A stretch of DNA of 64,000 nucleotides from Lysobacteraceae bacterium NML93-0399 (GCA_002307375.1 NTJI01000002.1:744001-808000), one strand, 5' to 3'; positions 8,834-19,950 are shown, counted from the first letter of the stretch. The notes: generated from the letters alone by a model not told the origin. Made by a program: numbers and translations.

Positions 8834-11800
8834 CGTCGCGCTCCAGCTTCAGCAGCGCGTAGACGTGCCGCAGCAGCTCGGGTTCCTGATAGGGCTTGCC
8901 GAGATAGCGGTCGACACCGATCTCGAACGCACGCTGGCGATGTTTTTCGCCGGTACGCGAGGTGATCATCATGATCGTCACATCACGCAGGCGCGGATCG
9001 GCCTTCATGTGCGTCGCCAGTTCGTAGCCATCCATGCGCGGCATCTCGATGTCGAGCAGCATCAGGTCGGGGACCCGTTCGTCCATGCGTTCGAGCGCGT
9101 CGACACCGTCCTTCGCCGTGATGACCTCGAAGTTGTGGCGTTCGAGCACGCGGCCGGTGACCTTGCGCATCGTCACCGAATCGTCGACCACCATCACCAG
9201 CGGCACCGCACGCCGCTCGACCGCCGGTTCGGGCGCCTGCACCGGCACCTCGGGTTGGGCGGCGAGCATCGCGCCGTAGCGACGCACCAGCGGTGCGATG
9301 TCGAGAATCACGACGACACGGCCGTCGCCCATGATCGTCGCGCCGAAGATGCCGGGGATTGAGGTGATCTGCGGGCCGGCCGGCTTCACCACGATCTCGC
9401 GGTTGCCGACGATTTCATCGACGGCCACGGCGGCGCGCAGTTCGCCGGCACGGATCAGCAGCAGCGGCATCTGCAGCTGGCCTTCGGCGCGCGCGGCCGG
9501 TTGGCCGACCAGGCGGCCGAGATCGTGCAGCTGATAGTCCTCGCCGCCGTAGCGGTAGGTCGCGCCCGGCGTCGCTTCGTTGCGGCCGATACGGCCCACG
9601 CCGCGGACCGAGGCGATCGGCACGGCGAAGCTGGTCTCGCCGATCCGCACGAACGCCGCCTGGGTGACCGCCAGCGTCTGCGGCAGGCGCAGGGTGAACG
9701 TGGTGCCGGCGCCCGCACGCGAGTGGATGTCGAACGTGCCGCCGAGCTGGCGCACTTCGCTGGCGACCACGTCCATGCCGACGCCGCGCCCGGCCAGGCG
9801 GCTGACCTCGGTGGCGGTGGAGAAGCCCGGCTGCAGGATCATCGCGTCGAGATCGGATTCGCGCACCTCGGCGCCGGCCTGCAGCAGACCGCGTTCCTCG
9901 GCGCGGCGGCGGATGGCCGCGCGGTCGAGACCTGCGCCGTCGTCTCCCACCTCCAGCACCACTTCCGAGCCCTCGCGGCGCACGGCGATGCGCACGCTGC
10001 CTTCTTCCGGCTTGCCGGCCTCGCGACGGGCGTCGGCGGATTCCAGGCCATGCGCGATTGCGTTGCGCAACATGTGCTCGAGCGGCGAGACCATGCGTTC
10101 GAGCACGTTGCGGTCGAGCTCGCCCTGGGTACCTTCGAGCCGGAGCTGGACCGGCTTGCCGGTGTCCTGCGCGGCCTGGCGGACCACGCGGCGCAGCCGC
10201 GGCACCAGACCGTCGAAAGGCACCATGCGCGTGCGCATCAGGCCTTCCTGCAGGTCCGAGCTGACGCGCGACTGCTGGGTCAGCAGGGTTTCGTACTGCT
10301 GCGTCTGGTCGTCGAGCATCTGCTGCAGGCTGCCGAAGTCGGCGGCGGTCTCGCCGAGTGCGCGCGAGAGCTGCTGCAGGGTCGAGAACCGGTCGAGCTC
10401 GAGCGGGTCGAACGTACTGTCGGCGGTGTCGCCCTCGCGCTGGTAGCGCGCGACGATCTGCGCTTCGGTCTCGATGTCGAGGCGGCGCAGCTGGTCGCGC
10501 AGTCGCGTATTGGTCTGCGCGAGCTCGTTCATCGCGCCTCGGAATGCGCCGAGCTGCTGTTCCAGACGCGCGCGGTAGATCGCGACCTCGCCGGCGTAGG
10601 TGACCAGCTTGTCGAGCAGATCGGCGCGGATGCGCACCTGCTCCTGGGAGCCGCGCAGCGCCGAGTCGTCGTCGTCGGGCGCGGCAGTGTCCAGATCGAT
10701 CGGCGCCGACAGCGGTGCCAGCGTGACGGCGGGCGCGGCCTGTTCGGACGCCGGCGCGGTGGTGGGCGTCGACTGCGACGGTGTGCCGCTGAAGGCATCG
10801 ACCAGCGCCTGCGACGGCCCGATCGCACGACGTTCGCCGGCGCGCGTGACCATCGTATGCAGGCGGTCGAAACCGCGTTCGAGCAGGCCGACGTCCGCGC
10901 GGCGCAAGGTGCGCTGCCGCTCGGCGACCGATTCGAGCAGCGTCTCCATCGCGTGGCCGAGTTCGCCGATCTCCATCAGGCCGGCCATGCGCGCGCCGCC
11001 CTTGAGCGTGTGCAGATCGCGCTGCAGACCGGCGACCGCGTCGCGGTCGTCGGGCGATTCGCGCAGCTGCGCGAGCAGCCCGTCGGCGTGGTCGAGCAGG
11101 TCGATGCCTTCCTCGACGAAGATGTCGACCAGCTCCGGATCGAGCCCTTCGAGCGACAGCGGTGCGTCGGGATCTTCCGGCAACGACGGCAGCGCAGCCG
11201 TTTCGATCGGCGCTTCGGCCGCCACTTCGGCAGCCGCGACGGGCTCGGCGCGCGGGGTCACTTCCGCCGTATCTTCCGTCGCGGATGTGTCGACGCCGGA
11301 CGGCTCCACGTCCGCTCCGGGCGCTGCAGCGTGTTCGGGCGCAACGTCGTCGATCTCGGCCCCGGACGCGACGGCCGGACCGGGTTCGGACACCGGATCG
11401 TGCGCTTCCGCCACGCCCGGCAACGACGATTCGGGGTCCACGGGCGCCTCGTTTTCAGCCGCCGCACGCGTACGAGCGAGGTGCTCGAACCGCTCACGCT
11501 CGGCAGACAGCACCGCAGCATCGATCTGCGACTGGAGACGCAGAGCCCCGAGGGTCTGCAGCGCGCGCTGCGCGGCATCGGCCTGCAATGCAGCGTCCTG
11601 CGCCAGGCGCTCGGCTTCGAGACGTTCGGTCTCGAGGCGCTCCGCCTCCATGCGCTCGGCTTCGAGCCGTTCCGCCTCGAGGCGCTCGACCTCGGCCTGC
11701 GCTGCAGCTTCCTGCGCCAGGCGTTCGGCTTCGAGTCGTTCTGTTTCGAGACGTTCGGCTTCGATGCGCTCGGCTTCAAGGCGTTCTGCCTCGAGGCGCT

Positions 11801-14800
11801 CGGCCTCGGCCTGCGCTGCAGCTTCCTGCGCCAGGCGTTCGGCTTCGAGTCGTTCTGTTTTGAGACGTTCGGCTTCGAGGCGCTCCGCTTCGATGCGCTC
11901 GGCTTCAAGGCGTTCTGCCTCGAGGCGCTCGGCCTCGGCCTGCGCTGCAGCTTCCTGCGCCAGGCGTTCGGCTTCGAGACGTTCGGCATCGACGCGCTCC
12001 GCTTCGATGCGCTCGGCTTCAAGACGTTCCGCTTCGAGGCGCTCGGCCTCGGCCCGCGCCGCGGCTTCCTGCGCCAGGCGTTCGGCTTCGAGTCGCTCGG
12101 CTTCAAGACGTTCGGCCTCGACACGCTCGGCTTCGAGCCGTTCGGCTTCGAGACGCTCGGCTTCAAGACGTTCCGTCTCGGCCTGCGCCGCGGCTTCCTG
12201 TGCGAGACGTTCGGCTTCAAGTCGCTCCGCTTCGACGCGCTCGGCTTCCAGCCGTTCGGCTTCGAGGCGCTCGGCTTCAGCCCGTTCGGCGTCGCGCAGA
12301 TCGGCATCGGGCTGCCCGGATTCCGGATGCATCAGCGCGTCGGAAGCAGCCTCGTCGAAGTTGTCGGCTGCTTCTTCCGCGTCCTCGCCCATGTCGAAAT
12401 CGAAATGCTCGACCGGCGCTTCAGGCAGTCGATCGCGCAGCGCCTCGACCTCGGCGGCCAGCGCCGTGTGGACCGCGATGCGCGGCTCGGGCGCGTGCAG
12501 CTGGCGCAGGGCCTCGCGCGCCGCCGTGCAGACGCGCTCGAGCACGGACGCGACCGCCGGTTCGGGGGTGCCGTCCGATGCGGCCAGGCGACGGGCGTAC
12601 TCCTCGGCCGGGCCGAGCAGCAGGCCGATCGCCGGCACCTCGGCCATTGCGAATGCGCCGTGCATGGTATGCAGCGCCCGCAGCAAGCGTTCGCCGTCGG
12701 CCGGGAGACCATTGGACGTCGCCGTCAGCCAGGACTCCACAGTGTGCAGATGGCCCTGGACCTCGGTGTCGAGAATTTCCAGCAGCAGGGCGTCGACCGA
12801 TGCGGGCACGGTCTCGACACTGACCACATCCGTGACTTCGTCCATGGCGACGGCACCGGCCGGCGCGTCGACGGACGGCGCTTCGCTGCCGGCTTGCGCG
12901 AACGGCGCGGTCGTTTGCGCGGAGGCCTCGTCATCGGCTTCGTCCGACGCGACCATCAGCGGCGCGGGGCGCGCCGGGAGCGTGTCGTCACCGGCGGCAA
13001 TGCGCGCGGCGTTGGCCTGCATGGTTTCCAGGTCCGCGCGCAGTGTCGCTTCGCCGCGCAGCACGGCCTGCAGTTCGGGCAGCGCATAGAACGCCTGGTC
13101 GACCATTTCGACCACGGCCGGACTGGCCGGACGGCCGTCGAGGACGCGGTTAAGCATCTGCTCGATCGACCAGCTGAATTCGCCGAGCGCCTTGGCGCCG
13201 ACCAGGCGGCCGCTGCCTTTGAGCGTGTGGAACACGCGGCGGATCGGACGCAGCAGTTCGAGGTCGTGCGGCTGCGCGCGCCACGGCGGCAGCAGGGCGT
13301 CGAGGTTCTCGATCTCGCCGGCGAATTCCTCGAGGAACACCTCGCGGATCTCGTCGTCGATCTCGTCGCCGACGTCCTCGAAACCACCGGCGACATTGCG
13401 TACGGGGGCCGGCGTGACGGACGGTGCCGCCACGGGCGCAGCTGCGGTGGACGCCGCTTCGACCGGCGCGATGGCCGCCGCATCGGCCGGCGGGGTCCAG
13501 GCCTCGATGCCGCGCGCCAGCTGGCCGACGTCGATCGCCGCCGCGGTGTCGGGCGCACTGTGCGCTGCGGCGTCGGCGGTTTCGGTGGCATCGCGACGCG
13601 TGACCACGTCGGCTGCGGGCAGTGGCCAGTAGCCCAGCGCCTCGAGGCTGCTGCGGGCGATGTCGAGGATGTCGGCGCGATTGGCGCGCTGTTCGCGCAG
13701 GGCTTCGAGGTAGTACTCGAGGCTGGCGAGCGCGTCGGCGAACGTGTCGAGCTGGCGCCCGTTGGGCACGCGCTGGCGGGCGATGAGCTCGCGCTCGACG
13801 TACAGGCGCACGCCGTCGAGGTAGCCGGCGGCCTGGGGCAGTTCCAGCATCGCCAGCGCGCCACCGACCTCCGCCAGCAGGCGCGGGACTTCCTGCAGTT
13901 CGGCGTGGTCCCAGCTGGTTTCGACGAATGCCACCAGCGCCTGGCGCGCATCAGAGAAATTGGCGATGGCCTCGCGCATGAGCACGGTCATCGACTGCTG
14001 CGCCTCGACGGCCAGCGTGTCTTCGCCAGCCTCCGGGCCGTCGGCGCCGAGTCGGGAGACCTGGTCGTCGAGGGTCGCATCGACGTACAGCAGTGCGCCG
14101 GCGACATCGAGCAGCGTGTCTTCGCTGGCGGCGGTCGCGCCGCCGACGATGCCGCGCATCACGTCGCGCTGCTGCTGCACGACCGAGCGCGCCGCGCCCA
14201 GCCCGAGCATGCCCAGGGTATCGGCAACGCCGGTCAGCACGTCGACCTGGGCACGCAGGCTGGCGATGTCGGTCGAGGCGGTGCGCAGGTGCAGATCCAG
14301 CGCATCCTTGACCCGCAGCAGGTCCTCCTTGACCGCCGCCGCGACGGTGCCCAGCAGGGCTCGGTTGCGGCCGCCGAGACTGCCGCGCGCGTGTTCGAGT
14401 TCGGCCTCGCTGGGCAGCTGCGCGCCGAGATCGAAGGCCTCGCGCACCGCATCGAGCGCGGGATGCGCGGCCTGGCCGTGGGCGACGTGGTAGAGCAACT
14501 GGCGCGTGGGTTCCTGGGCGCCATCGGCCAGCACCGCATCGAGCGGCGAGGCCTGCAGGACCTGGCGGACTTCGCGTTCGATACCGGCGAAGATCTGCCG
14601 CAGGGCCGGGTGCGTGGCCGGGGCGAACGCACCATCCGCAAGCGCTTCGGCGACGCGAGCGCCGACCCAGAGCATGCGACGCTGCGATTCGCTGCCGGCG
14701 TGCAACGACAGCGCCGTCAGGCCGGTGACGAGGGCGTCGGTGTCACCGGGACCGCCGGTGCTCGGCCAGGCCTGCAGGGCGACGCGGACCTGGCGCAACG

Positions 14801-15302
14801 CGGCATCGGGATCGAGCGCTTCGGCCTCGTCCGTGCCGGCATCGGTGTCTGGCACGCTGCGCGCCAGGTCCGGAGCGAACAGGATGCTTTCGCTCAGGCC
14901 GGTCTCGCCGCGCGCGGCGCGCAGTTCGTTGAGCAGCGGCAGCAGCACGATCGGGATGTCGCGATGGCCGCCCTGCAGCCGCTCGAGGTAATCGGGCAGC
15001 AGCAACATGCCGCGCAGCAGTGCGGACGAGGCGAGATCGCGATCGGCGACGGCGCCGTCGCGCAGCGCGTGGGCCAGCTGCTCCATCTCCTCGACGACCA
15101 TCGCCGGCGCCTGCAGTTCGACCATCTGCAGCGTGCCCTGGGCCTGGTGCAGATAGCCGGCGCACAGCCGCATGCGGCCCGGGTCGTCCGGGGCTTCGAC
15201 GAAGCCTTCCAGTTCGATCCGCGCCTGGCGCAGCACCTCGTCCAGCTCGGGTTTGATCCAGCCGAGCATGGTGTGGTCGATGGCATCGCGCAGCACGCTC
15301 AT
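8826..15302 (-). CDS. pilL: Chemosensory hybrid histidine kinase PilL/ChpA
   Basis: 2158-residue CheA-type kinase that controls type IV pilus extension and retraction by phosphorylating PilG and PilH. In order: an N-terminal helical region; Hpt domain with H692 (HTLKGSG); a second Hpt-like domain around H878 (HTMHGAF, lacking the usual lysine); a charged coiled coil of E-R-L-E-A repeats at about residues 1001-1237; a third Hpt with H1431 (HTLKGGARM); the dimerisation helices; an HATPase domain (N box around residue 1743, [19 protein letters not shown]); a CheW-like domain; and a C-terminal receiver with D2084 (LLDIEMP). The ATG at 15302 (MSVLRDAID) is chosen; the frame stays open upstream but overlaps pilJ. 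It lies 73 bases downstream of pilJ, where other species have pilK. Confidence 0.95.
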   Translation of the reverse strand: MSVLRDAIDHTMLGWIKPELDEVLRQARIELEGFVEAPDDPGRMRLCAGYLHQAQGTLQMVELQAPAMVVEEMEQLAHALRDGAVADRDLASSALLRGMLLLPDYLERLQGGHRDIPIVLLPLLNELRAARGETGLSESILFAPDLARSVPDTDAGTDEAEALDPDAALRQVRVALQAWPSTGGPGDTDALVTGLTALSLHAGSESQRRMLWVGARVAEALADGAFAPATHPALRQIFAGIEREVRQVLQASPLDAVLADGAQEPTRQLLYHVAHGQAAHPALDAVREAFDLGAQLPSEAELEHARGSLGGRNRALLGTVAAAVKEDLLRVKDALDLHLRTASTDIASLRAQVDVLTGVADTLGMLGLGAARSVVQQQRDVMRGIVGGATAASEDTLLDVAGALLYVDATLDDQVSRLGADGPEAGEDTLAVEAQQSMTVLMREAIANFSDARQALVAFVETSWDHAELQEVPRLLAEVGGALAMLELPQAAGYLDGVRLYVERELIARQRVPNGRQLDTFADALASLEYYLEALREQRANRADILDIARSSLEALGYWPLPAADVVTRRDATETADAAAHSAPDTAAAIDVGQLARGIEAWTPPADAAAIAPVEAASTAAAPVAAPSVTPAPVRNVAGGFEDVGDEIDDEIREVFLEEFAGEIENLDALLPPWRAQPHDLELLRPIRRVFHTLKGSGRLVGAKALGEFSWSIEQMLNRVLDGRPASPAVVEMVDQAFYALPELQAVLRGEATLRADLETMQANAARIAAGDDTLPARPAPLMVASDEADDEASAQTTAPFAQAGSEAPSVDAPAGAVAMDEVTDVVSVETVPASVDALLLEILDTEVQGHLHTVESWLTATSNGLPADGERLLRALHTMHGAFAMAEVPAIGLLLGPAEEYARRLAASDGTPEPAVASVLERVCTAAREALRQLHAPEPRIAVHTALAAEVEALRDRLPEAPVEHFDFDMGEDAEEAADNFDEAASDALMHPESGQPDADLRDAERAEAERLEAERLEAERVEAERLEAERLAQEAAAQAETERLEAERLEAERLEAERVEAERLEAERLEAERLAQEAAARAEAERLEAERLEAERIEAERVDAERLEAERLAQEAAAQAEAERLEAERLEAERIEAERLEAERLKTERLEAERLAQEAAAQAEAERLEAERLEAERIEAERLETERLEAERLAQEAAAQAEVERLEAERLEAERMEAERLETERLEAERLAQDAALQADAAQRALQTLGALRLQSQIDAAVLSAERERFEHLARTRAAAENEAPVDPESSLPGVAEAHDPVSEPGPAVASGAEIDDVAPEHAAAPGADVEPSGVDTSATEDTAEVTPRAEPVAAAEVAAEAPIETAALPSLPEDPDAPLSLEGLDPELVDIFVEEGIDLLDHADGLLAQLRESPDDRDAVAGLQRDLHTLKGGARMAGLMEIGELGHAMETLLESVAERQRTLRRADVGLLERGFDRLHTMVTRAGERRAIGPSQALVDAFSGTPSQSTPTTAPASEQAAPAVTLAPLSAPIDLDTAAPDDDDSALRGSQEQVRIRADLLDKLVTYAGEVAIYRARLEQQLGAFRGAMNELAQTNTRLRDQLRRLDIETEAQIVARYQREGDTADSTFDPLELDRFSTLQQLSRALGETAADFGSLQQMLDDQTQQYETLLTQQSRVSSDLQEGLMRTRMVPFDGLVPRLRRVVRQAAQDTGKPVQLRLEGTQGELDRNVLERMVSPLEHMLRNAIAHGLESADARREAGKPEEGSVRIAVRREGSEVVLEVGDDGAGLDRAAIRRRAEERGLLQAGAEVRESDLDAMILQPGFSTATEVSRLAGRGVGMDVVASEVRQLGGTFDIHSRAGAGTTFTLRLPQTLAVTQAAFVRIGETSFAVPIASVRGVGRIGRNEATPGATYRYGGEDYQLHDLGRLVGQPAARAEGQLQMPLLLIRAGELRAAVAVDEIVGNREIVVKPAGPQITSIPGIFGATIMGDGRVVVILDIAPLVRRYGAMLAAQPEVPVQAPEPAVERRAVPLVMVVDDSVTMRKVTGRVLERHNFEVITAKDGVDALERMDERVPDLMLLDIEMPRMDGYELATHMKADPRLRDVTIMMITSRTGEKHRQRAFEIGVDRYLGKPYQEPELLRHVYALLKLERDDA
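11591..12300 (-). repeat. Nested in-frame minisatellite inside pilL
   Basis: Within pilL a 15-base unit encoding variants of E-R-L-E-A is iterated many times. The units are grouped into larger blocks, each marked by a segment encoding [10 protein letters not shown]. The block marker recurs with starts at about 11597, 11711, 11825, 11954, 12068 and 12197, so the spacing is 114, 114, 129, 114 and 129 bases. The two spacings differ by exactly one 15-base unit, and both are multiples of three, so gains and losses keep the frame. The product is a long charged coiled coil. Confidence 0.92.
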
Positions 15303-15375
15303 GCCGCGACGCCGACGGGGTGGCCGCACGCATGCGCGCCAATGGAGCAGACGGTCATCGGATCCGTTCCGTGGT

Positions 15376-17397
15376 TCAGGCCGGCAGCTTGAAGTCGGCG
15401 ACCGAACGACGCAGGTCGGCCGCCAGCTGCGCCAGGTTGCCGATCGACTCGGCGGTCTGGTTGGCGCCCTGCGAGGTCTGCTTGGTGATCGACTGGATCG
15501 TGTGCATGGCCTCGGTGATGTTGGTTGCCGCCGACGACTGCTGGCGCGCGGCCGAGGAGATGCCCTGGATGAGGTCGGCGAGGCTGGTCGACACGCTTTC
15601 GATCTCGCCCAGCGCGGTGCCGGCGTCCTCGGCCAGTCGTGCACCGGCGACCACTTCGGACGTGGTCTGTTCCATCGAGGTCACCGCCTCGTTGGTGTCG
15701 GACTGGATGGTCTGCACCAGCGTTTCGATGCGGCGGGTCGCGTTGGTGGCGCGTTCGGCGAGGCGCTGCACTTCGTCGGCCACGACCGCGAAGCCGCGGC
15801 CCGCTTCACCGGCGGAGGCCGCCTGGATCGCCGCGTTGAGCGCCAGGATGTTGGTCTGCTCGGAAATGTCGTTGATCAGTTCGACGATCGAGCCGATCTC
15901 CTGCGAGCTTTCGCCCAGGCGCTTGATGCGCTTGGAGGTTTCCTGGATCTGGTCGCGGATCGAGTCCATGCCGGCGATCGTCTCGCGCACCACGCCCGCG
16001 CCCTTGGTCGCGATCTGCACCGAGCGCTGCGCCACGTCGGCCGATTCGGCGGAGTTCTTCGAGACCTGGTCGATGCTGACCGCGATCTCGTTGATCCGGT
16101 CGGACGCGGAGTTGATCTCGGTGGCCTGGTGCTCGGCGGCTTCGGCCAGGTGCATCGCGGTGGCCTGGGTTTCCTGCGCGCTGGATGCCACCTGCACCGA
16201 GGTGTCGTTGATCGTCTGCACCAGGCTGCGCAGCTGCTCGATGGCGAAGTTGATCGAGTCGGCGATGGCGCCGGTCATGTCCTCGGTGACCGTGGCCTTG
16301 ACCGTCAGGTCGCCTTCCGCGAGCGAACCCATTTCGTCCAGCAGGCGCATGATCGCCTCCTGGTTGCGGTTGTTGAGTTCCATCGTGGTCTCATACCGCT
16401 CGCGCTGCGCCCGGTTGAGCGACACCAGCAGGCCGGCGATTGCGACCAGGGCCAGCAGGCCGGCGATGATGCTGATCCAGATGTTGCCCAGGATGCTGCG
16501 GTCGGTCAGCGAGCCGAACGCGGTGAAGGCGTTGAACAGCGACTCGCTGTCGGTCAGCAGCTGGTCGGAACCGGCCACCAGCGAACCGGCTGCGGCCTGC
16601 GCCTGGAAGAGCTGCTCGCTGCTGCCCAGGATCGCCTCGAGTTCGGCGCGCATCTGCGCCCAGGCTTCGTCGGCACGGGTCAGCGCGGCGAGCGCATTGC
16701 CGTTGGTCAGCGCCTGCAGCTCGCGCGCAGGGTCGCCTTCGCGCAGGCCGGTCATGACCTGGTGGAAATCTTCGGCATTGCGGCGCAGCCCCTGGCCTGC
16801 GATCGCCGCTCCGGCGCCACCGGCCTGCACTTCGGTCACGCGGCGCGCCATGTCGCCGGCGATCACCACCTGGCGCAGCGCCATGTAGACCTGCGAGGAC
16901 GGCGAGCCGCTGCTCGACATCGCGCGCACCAGTTCGTCGAGCTGCGCCTGCAGCTGCGGCACGCCCTGGCTGAAGCGCTGGGCCTGGCCGGCAAATGCGG
17001 TCACCGCCGCCTCGCTGTCGGCCAGACGCTGGGCGCTGGCGTTGAGCGGTTCCCAGGTGGCGGTGACGGTGGCGATCGGCCCCGCAACGCCGGTGGTCTG
17101 GCCGTAGCTGTCGTTGAGCTGGCGGATGTCGCCGTCGATCTGCGCGCGCGTGGCGTTGAACGCGGCAAATGCGGCCGCGTTGCCGCGCACCGCCTCGGTG
17201 CCCTGGTTGGCCAGGCGCTGGCTGTCCACGCGCAGGTTCGAGGCCGCCGTGCTCGCGCCGCCCAGGCGCGAGGCCTTCCAGGTGCTGTAGCCGGTGTTGA
17301 GGACCAGGACCGCGCCGGCGATGACGAGCAGCACGACCCAGAAGTTCGTGCCGAACGTGCGGCGCCTGGCGGTGAGGGTGTCGGCGGCTGTACTCAT
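15376..17397 (-). CDS. pilJ: Methyl-accepting chemotaxis protein PilJ
   Basis: 673-residue inner-membrane chemoreceptor of the Pil-Chp system. A first transmembrane helix spans about residues 18-38, a helical periplasmic region follows to about 295 (PilJ-type sensing module), and a second transmembrane helix lies near 303-325. A HAMP-like linker then leads into a long cytoplasmic signalling helix; the hairpin tip with [15 protein letters not shown] and [18 protein letters not shown] is at about 510-555 and is well conserved. In P. aeruginosa PilJ transmits surface and pilus-retraction signals to ChpA. pilI lies 41 bases upstream and pilL 73 bases downstream, so it is within the operon. Confidence 0.95.
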   Translation of the reverse strand: MSTAADTLTARRRTFGTNFWVVLLVIAGAVLVLNTGYSTWKASRLGGASTAASNLRVDSQRLANQGTEAVRGNAAAFAAFNATRAQIDGDIRQLNDSYGQTTGVAGPIATVTATWEPLNASAQRLADSEAAVTAFAGQAQRFSQGVPQLQAQLDELVRAMSSSGSPSSQVYMALRQVVIAGDMARRVTEVQAGGAGAAIAGQGLRRNAEDFHQVMTGLREGDPARELQALTNGNALAALTRADEAWAQMRAELEAILGSSEQLFQAQAAAGSLVAGSDQLLTDSESLFNAFTAFGSLTDRSILGNIWISIIAGLLALVAIAGLLVSLNRAQRERYETTMELNNRNQEAIMRLLDEMGSLAEGDLTVKATVTEDMTGAIADSINFAIEQLRSLVQTINDTSVQVASSAQETQATAMHLAEAAEHQATEINSASDRINEIAVSIDQVSKNSAESADVAQRSVQIATKGAGVVRETIAGMDSIRDQIQETSKRIKRLGESSQEIGSIVELINDISEQTNILALNAAIQAASAGEAGRGFAVVADEVQRLAERATNATRRIETLVQTIQSDTNEAVTSMEQTTSEVVAGARLAEDAGTALGEIESVSTSLADLIQGISSAARQQSSAATNITEAMHTIQSITKQTSQGANQTAESIGNLAQLAADLRRSVADFKLPA

Positions 17398-17438
17398 GTG
17401 GGCGTTCCGTTTCCTGATCCTGGGTGCGACGGCGGCCT

Positions 17439-17999
17439 TCAGGCCGCGGCGTGTCTGAATTCCGGCGTGCGGGCCAGGCGATCGAGGCTGAAGACGCCCC
17501 AGGTCGCATTGGCCTGCGCGTAGGCGCGGTCGACGAAATGGCCGTAGCGGCCTTCAGCGACGCGATCGGCGGAGACTTCGTCCTCTTCGAGGAAGCTGCG
17601 CTGGCCGAACAACTCGTCGATCGTCAGCGCGACATCGCCGCCGGGCTGGCGCACGATCAGCACACGCTGGCTTTCCTGCAGCACGGTGCGCTCGCCTTCG
17701 AGGAACTGCTTGAGATCGACGATCGGCAGCAGGCTGCCGCGGATGTTGGCCACGCCGAGCATCCACGACTGCGCGCCGGGCACCGGGGTGACCGGCGGCA
17801 TCGGGAGGATCTCGATGACCTCGTCGAACGAGGACGCGAGCATGCGCCGGCCGATCCGGTAGCCGACGCCGCGCCACAGGCCCGGCGCGTCGAGCTGATC
17901 GGGCAGGCCGACGCTGTGCGCGAGACTGCGGCGTTCGTATTCGGCGAGAAGCGCGAACGCGGCGCCCACGGCCACGTCGCCCGGCTGCACGGCGGGCAT
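17439..17999 (-). CDS. pilI: CheW-like adaptor PilI
   Basis: 186-residue CheW-type adaptor that couples PilJ to the kinase PilL. After an N-terminal segment of about 45 residues, the CheW fold shows YRIGRRML, the strand region [20 protein letters not shown] (the most conserved CheW signature), and [22 protein letters not shown]. The start ATG shares its A with the pilH stop (TGATG), so the two are translationally coupled. A longer open frame runs upstream but overlaps pilH completely. Confidence 0.93.
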   Translation of the reverse strand: MPAVQPGDVAVGAAFALLAEYERRSLAHSVGLPDQLDAPGLWRGVGYRIGRRMLASSFDEVIEILPMPPVTPVPGAQSWMLGVANIRGSLLPIVDLKQFLEGERTVLQESQRVLIVRQPGGDVALTIDELFGQRSFLEEDEVSADRVAEGRYGHFVDRAYAQANATWGVFSLDRLARTPEFRHAAA

Positions 18000-18364
18000 C
18001 AGCCGGCCAGGACCGCGTTGACCTGGCTGATCAGCGCGTCCTCGGTGGGCGGCTTGACGATGTAGCCCTTGGCGCCCTGGCGCATGCCCCACATGCGGTC
18101 GGTCTCCATGCCCTTGGTGCTGACGATGATGATCGGGATGCCGGCGGTATCGGCGTCCTTGGCCAGCGCGCGCGTGGCCTGGAAGCCGCTCATGCCCGGC
18201 AGCACCACGTCCATCAACACCAGGTCCGGACGCTCGCGCTTGCACACCTCGATCCCGTCCTCGGCACTGGCCGCGGCCATCACCTGATGCCCGTGGCGTT
18301 CCAGCCACTGGGTCAGGACCGCGGTATCGGTCGGCGAATCCTCGATCAACAGGATGCGTGCCAT
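17999..18364 (-). CDS. pilH: Single-domain response regulator PilH
   Basis: 121-residue stand-alone receiver domain. Acidic residues E8/D9, phospho-acceptor D52 in LVLMDVVLPG, the signalling threonine in IIVSTKG and the lysine in YIVKPP are all present. In the Pil-Chp system PilH opposes or balances PilG, favouring pilus retraction through the PilT/PilU ATPases. It overlaps pilI by one base and is 17 bases downstream of pilG, in the canonical gene order. Confidence 0.95.
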   Translation of the reverse strand: MARILLIEDSPTDTAVLTQWLERHGHQVMAAASAEDGIEVCKRERPDLVLMDVVLPGMSGFQATRALAKDADTAGIPIIIVSTKGMETDRMWGMRQGAKGYIVKPPTEDALISQVNAVLAG

Positions 18365-18381
18365 GCCCTGCTCTCCCCTGC

Positions 18382-18786
18382 TCAGGCGGTGACGTGTGTA
18401 CGGATGGCGTCGAGGAGCTCCTCGCGCGTGAACGGCTTGGTGACGTACTGCTCGGAGCCGACGATGCGGCCACGCGCCTTGTCGAACAGGCCGTCCTTGG
18501 ACGAGAGCATGATCACCGGCGTGTTGCGGAACGTCTGGTTGTTCTTGATCAGCGCGCAGGCCTGATACCCGTCCAGGCGCGGCATCATGATGTCGACGAA
18601 GATGATCTGCGGCTTCTGGTCGGCGATCTTGGCCAGCGCCTCGAAGCCGTCGACTGCGGTGACGACGTCGGCGCCCTCGCGGCGCAGCAGCGTTTCGGCC
18701 GTGCGACGGATGGTCTTCGAATCGTCGATCACCATCACCCGCAAGCCTTCGAGGCTGCCGGTCGACGGCTTGTCGTCACTGCTCAT
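18382..18786 (-). CDS. pilG: Single-domain response regulator PilG
   Basis: 134-residue receiver protein, first gene of the Pil-Chp operon. The motifs VMVIDDSKTIRRTAE, D65 in IIFVDIMMPRLDGYQA, MLSSKDG and YVTKPF are intact. PilG promotes pilus extension and, in relatives, links to cAMP or c-di-GMP signalling. The ATG at 18786 (MSSDDKP) is preferred over an upstream in-frame start because it is preceded by GGGGAGAAC, a good ribosome binding site at the right distance. Confidence 0.95.
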   Translation of the reverse strand: MSSDDKPSTGSLEGLRVMVIDDSKTIRRTAETLLRREGADVVTAVDGFEALAKIADQKPQIIFVDIMMPRLDGYQACALIKNNQTFRNTPVIMLSSKDGLFDKARGRIVGSEQYVTKPFTREELLDAIRTHVTA

Positions 18787-18840
18787 GTGTTCTCCCCTGA
18801 TGCGCGGCGCGGGTAACTTCGCGCGCCGATGCAGGGCGGT

Positions 18841-18871
18841 GTTATACCGCGTCGGCATGTCGGACTGTCAA
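18841..18871 (-). promoter_or_regulatory. Probable sigma-70 promoter of the pilG operon
   Basis: Read on the minus strand, a perfect TTGACA (-35, plus positions 18866-18871) is followed after 19 bases by TATAAC (-10, positions 18841-18846). The predicted start of transcription is near 18834, about 48 bases before the pilG start codon. The spacer is slightly longer than the ideal 17, which would make the promoter weaker or activator dependent. It lies in the 186-base divergent region shared with gshB. Confidence 0.55.
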
Positions 18872-18972
18872 GATTTCCGCGCGCTTTGTGCGCCGCGCCT
18901 CGAAATGGCCGACGGCGGCGCGCAGTGCGCGCCCTGATAAGATCGGGCGCCCTCAAGCTGCAGGCTGTTCGC

Positions 18973-19929
18973 ATGTCCCTCGATGTCGTCGTGGTGATGG
19001 ATCCGATCGGGTCGATCAAGATCGCCAAGGACTCGACGTTCGCGATGCTGCTCGAGGCCAGGCGTCGCGGGCATCGCCTGCACTACGTGCTGCCGGGCGG
19101 CCTGGCGATGGCCGGCGGCGAGGCGGTCGCCCGTGCCGCGCCGCTGGACGTGCGCGAGGATCCCGCAGACTGGTTCACCCTCGGCACGCCGGCCCTGCGC
19201 CGCTTCGGCGACGGCGACGTGGTGCTGATGCGCAAGGACCCGCCGGTCGACCCCGAATTCATCGGCGACACGCAGATCCTGAGCATCGCCCAGCGCCAGG
19301 GCGCGATGATCGTCAACGATCCGCAGGGTCTGCGCGACATGAACGAGAAGCTCGGCGCGCTGGCGTTCCCGCAGTGCTGCCCGCCGACGCTGGTCAGCCG
19401 CGATGCGGCTTCGCTCAAGGCCTTTGTGGCCGAACATCACGACGCCGTGCTCAAGCCGCTCGACGGCATGGGCGGGCGTTCGATCTTCCGCGCCGTCGCC
19501 GGCGACGCCAATCTCAACGTCATCCTGGAAACCCTGACCGACGGCGGCCGACGCCTGGCGATGGCACAGCGCTACCTGCCGGAGATCGTCGACGGCGACA
19601 AGCGCATCCTGCTGATCGACGGCGTGCCGGTCGACTACTGCCTGGCGCGGATTCCGCAGGGCGACGAGTTCCGCGGCAACCTCGCCGTCGGCGGCCGTGG
19701 CGAAGCGCGGCCGCTGAGCGAGCGCGATCGCTGGATCGCCGCCCAGGTCGGCCCGTCGCTGGCCGCACGCGGCATGCGCTTCGTCGGCCTGGACGTCATC
19801 GGCGACTGGCTGACCGAGGTCAACGTCACCAGCCCGACCTGCATCCGCGAGATCGACGCCGCCTACGACATCAACATCGCCGGCCTGCTGTTCGACGCGA
19901 TCGAGCGCGGCCCCGCGCCCACGGCCTGA
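18973..19929 (+). CDS. gshB: Glutathione synthetase GshB
   Basis: 318-residue ATP-grasp ligase that joins gamma-glutamylcysteine and glycine to make glutathione. The N-terminal VVMDPIGSIKIAKDSTFAML segment is characteristic, as are the ATP-grasp glycine-rich loop KPLDGMGGRSIF and the C-terminal metal-binding motif TEVNVTSPTCIREID. Length is normal for the prokaryotic enzyme. The ATG at 18973 is preferred; the frame extends upstream across the promoter region of pilG. It is divergent from pilG and followed 21 bases later by a tonB-family gene, the same neighbourhood as in P. aeruginosa. Confidence 0.96.
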   Translation: MSLDVVVVMDPIGSIKIAKDSTFAMLLEARRRGHRLHYVLPGGLAMAGGEAVARAAPLDVREDPADWFTLGTPALRRFGDGDVVLMRKDPPVDPEFIGDTQILSIAQRQGAMIVNDPQGLRDMNEKLGALAFPQCCPPTLVSRDAASLKAFVAEHHDAVLKPLDGMGGRSIFRAVAGDANLNVILETLTDGGRRLAMAQRYLPEIVDGDKRILLIDGVPVDYCLARIPQGDEFRGNLAVGGRGEARPLSERDRWIAAQVGPSLAARGMRFVGLDVIGDWLTEVNVTSPTCIREIDAAYDINIAGLLFDAIERGPAPTA

Positions 19930-19950
19930 TCGCCGCCGCGCGATTCGACG

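Noticed and set aside
7118..8965. A 615-codon plus-strand frame antisense to the CheB-like gene
   Set aside because: The minus strand has a coherent start, operon overlaps and a recognisable CheB-like C-terminal domain; the plus frame has none.
11591..12300. Repeat array considered as a CRISPR
   Set aside because: The units are contiguous coding repeats of 15 bases with no unique spacers, in frame within pilL.
9501..15392. A 1963-codon open frame on the plus strand, antisense to pilL
   Set aside because: It mirrors pilL in a high-GC region where stop codons are rare on both strands; its product is repetitive (F-G-F-E-type repeats from the minisatellite) with no domain signature, while the minus strand encodes a clear kinase.
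18829..18972. N-terminal extension of gshB
   Set aside because: The extension covers the pilG promoter region and is not homologous to known GshB; the ATG at 18973 gives the family length.
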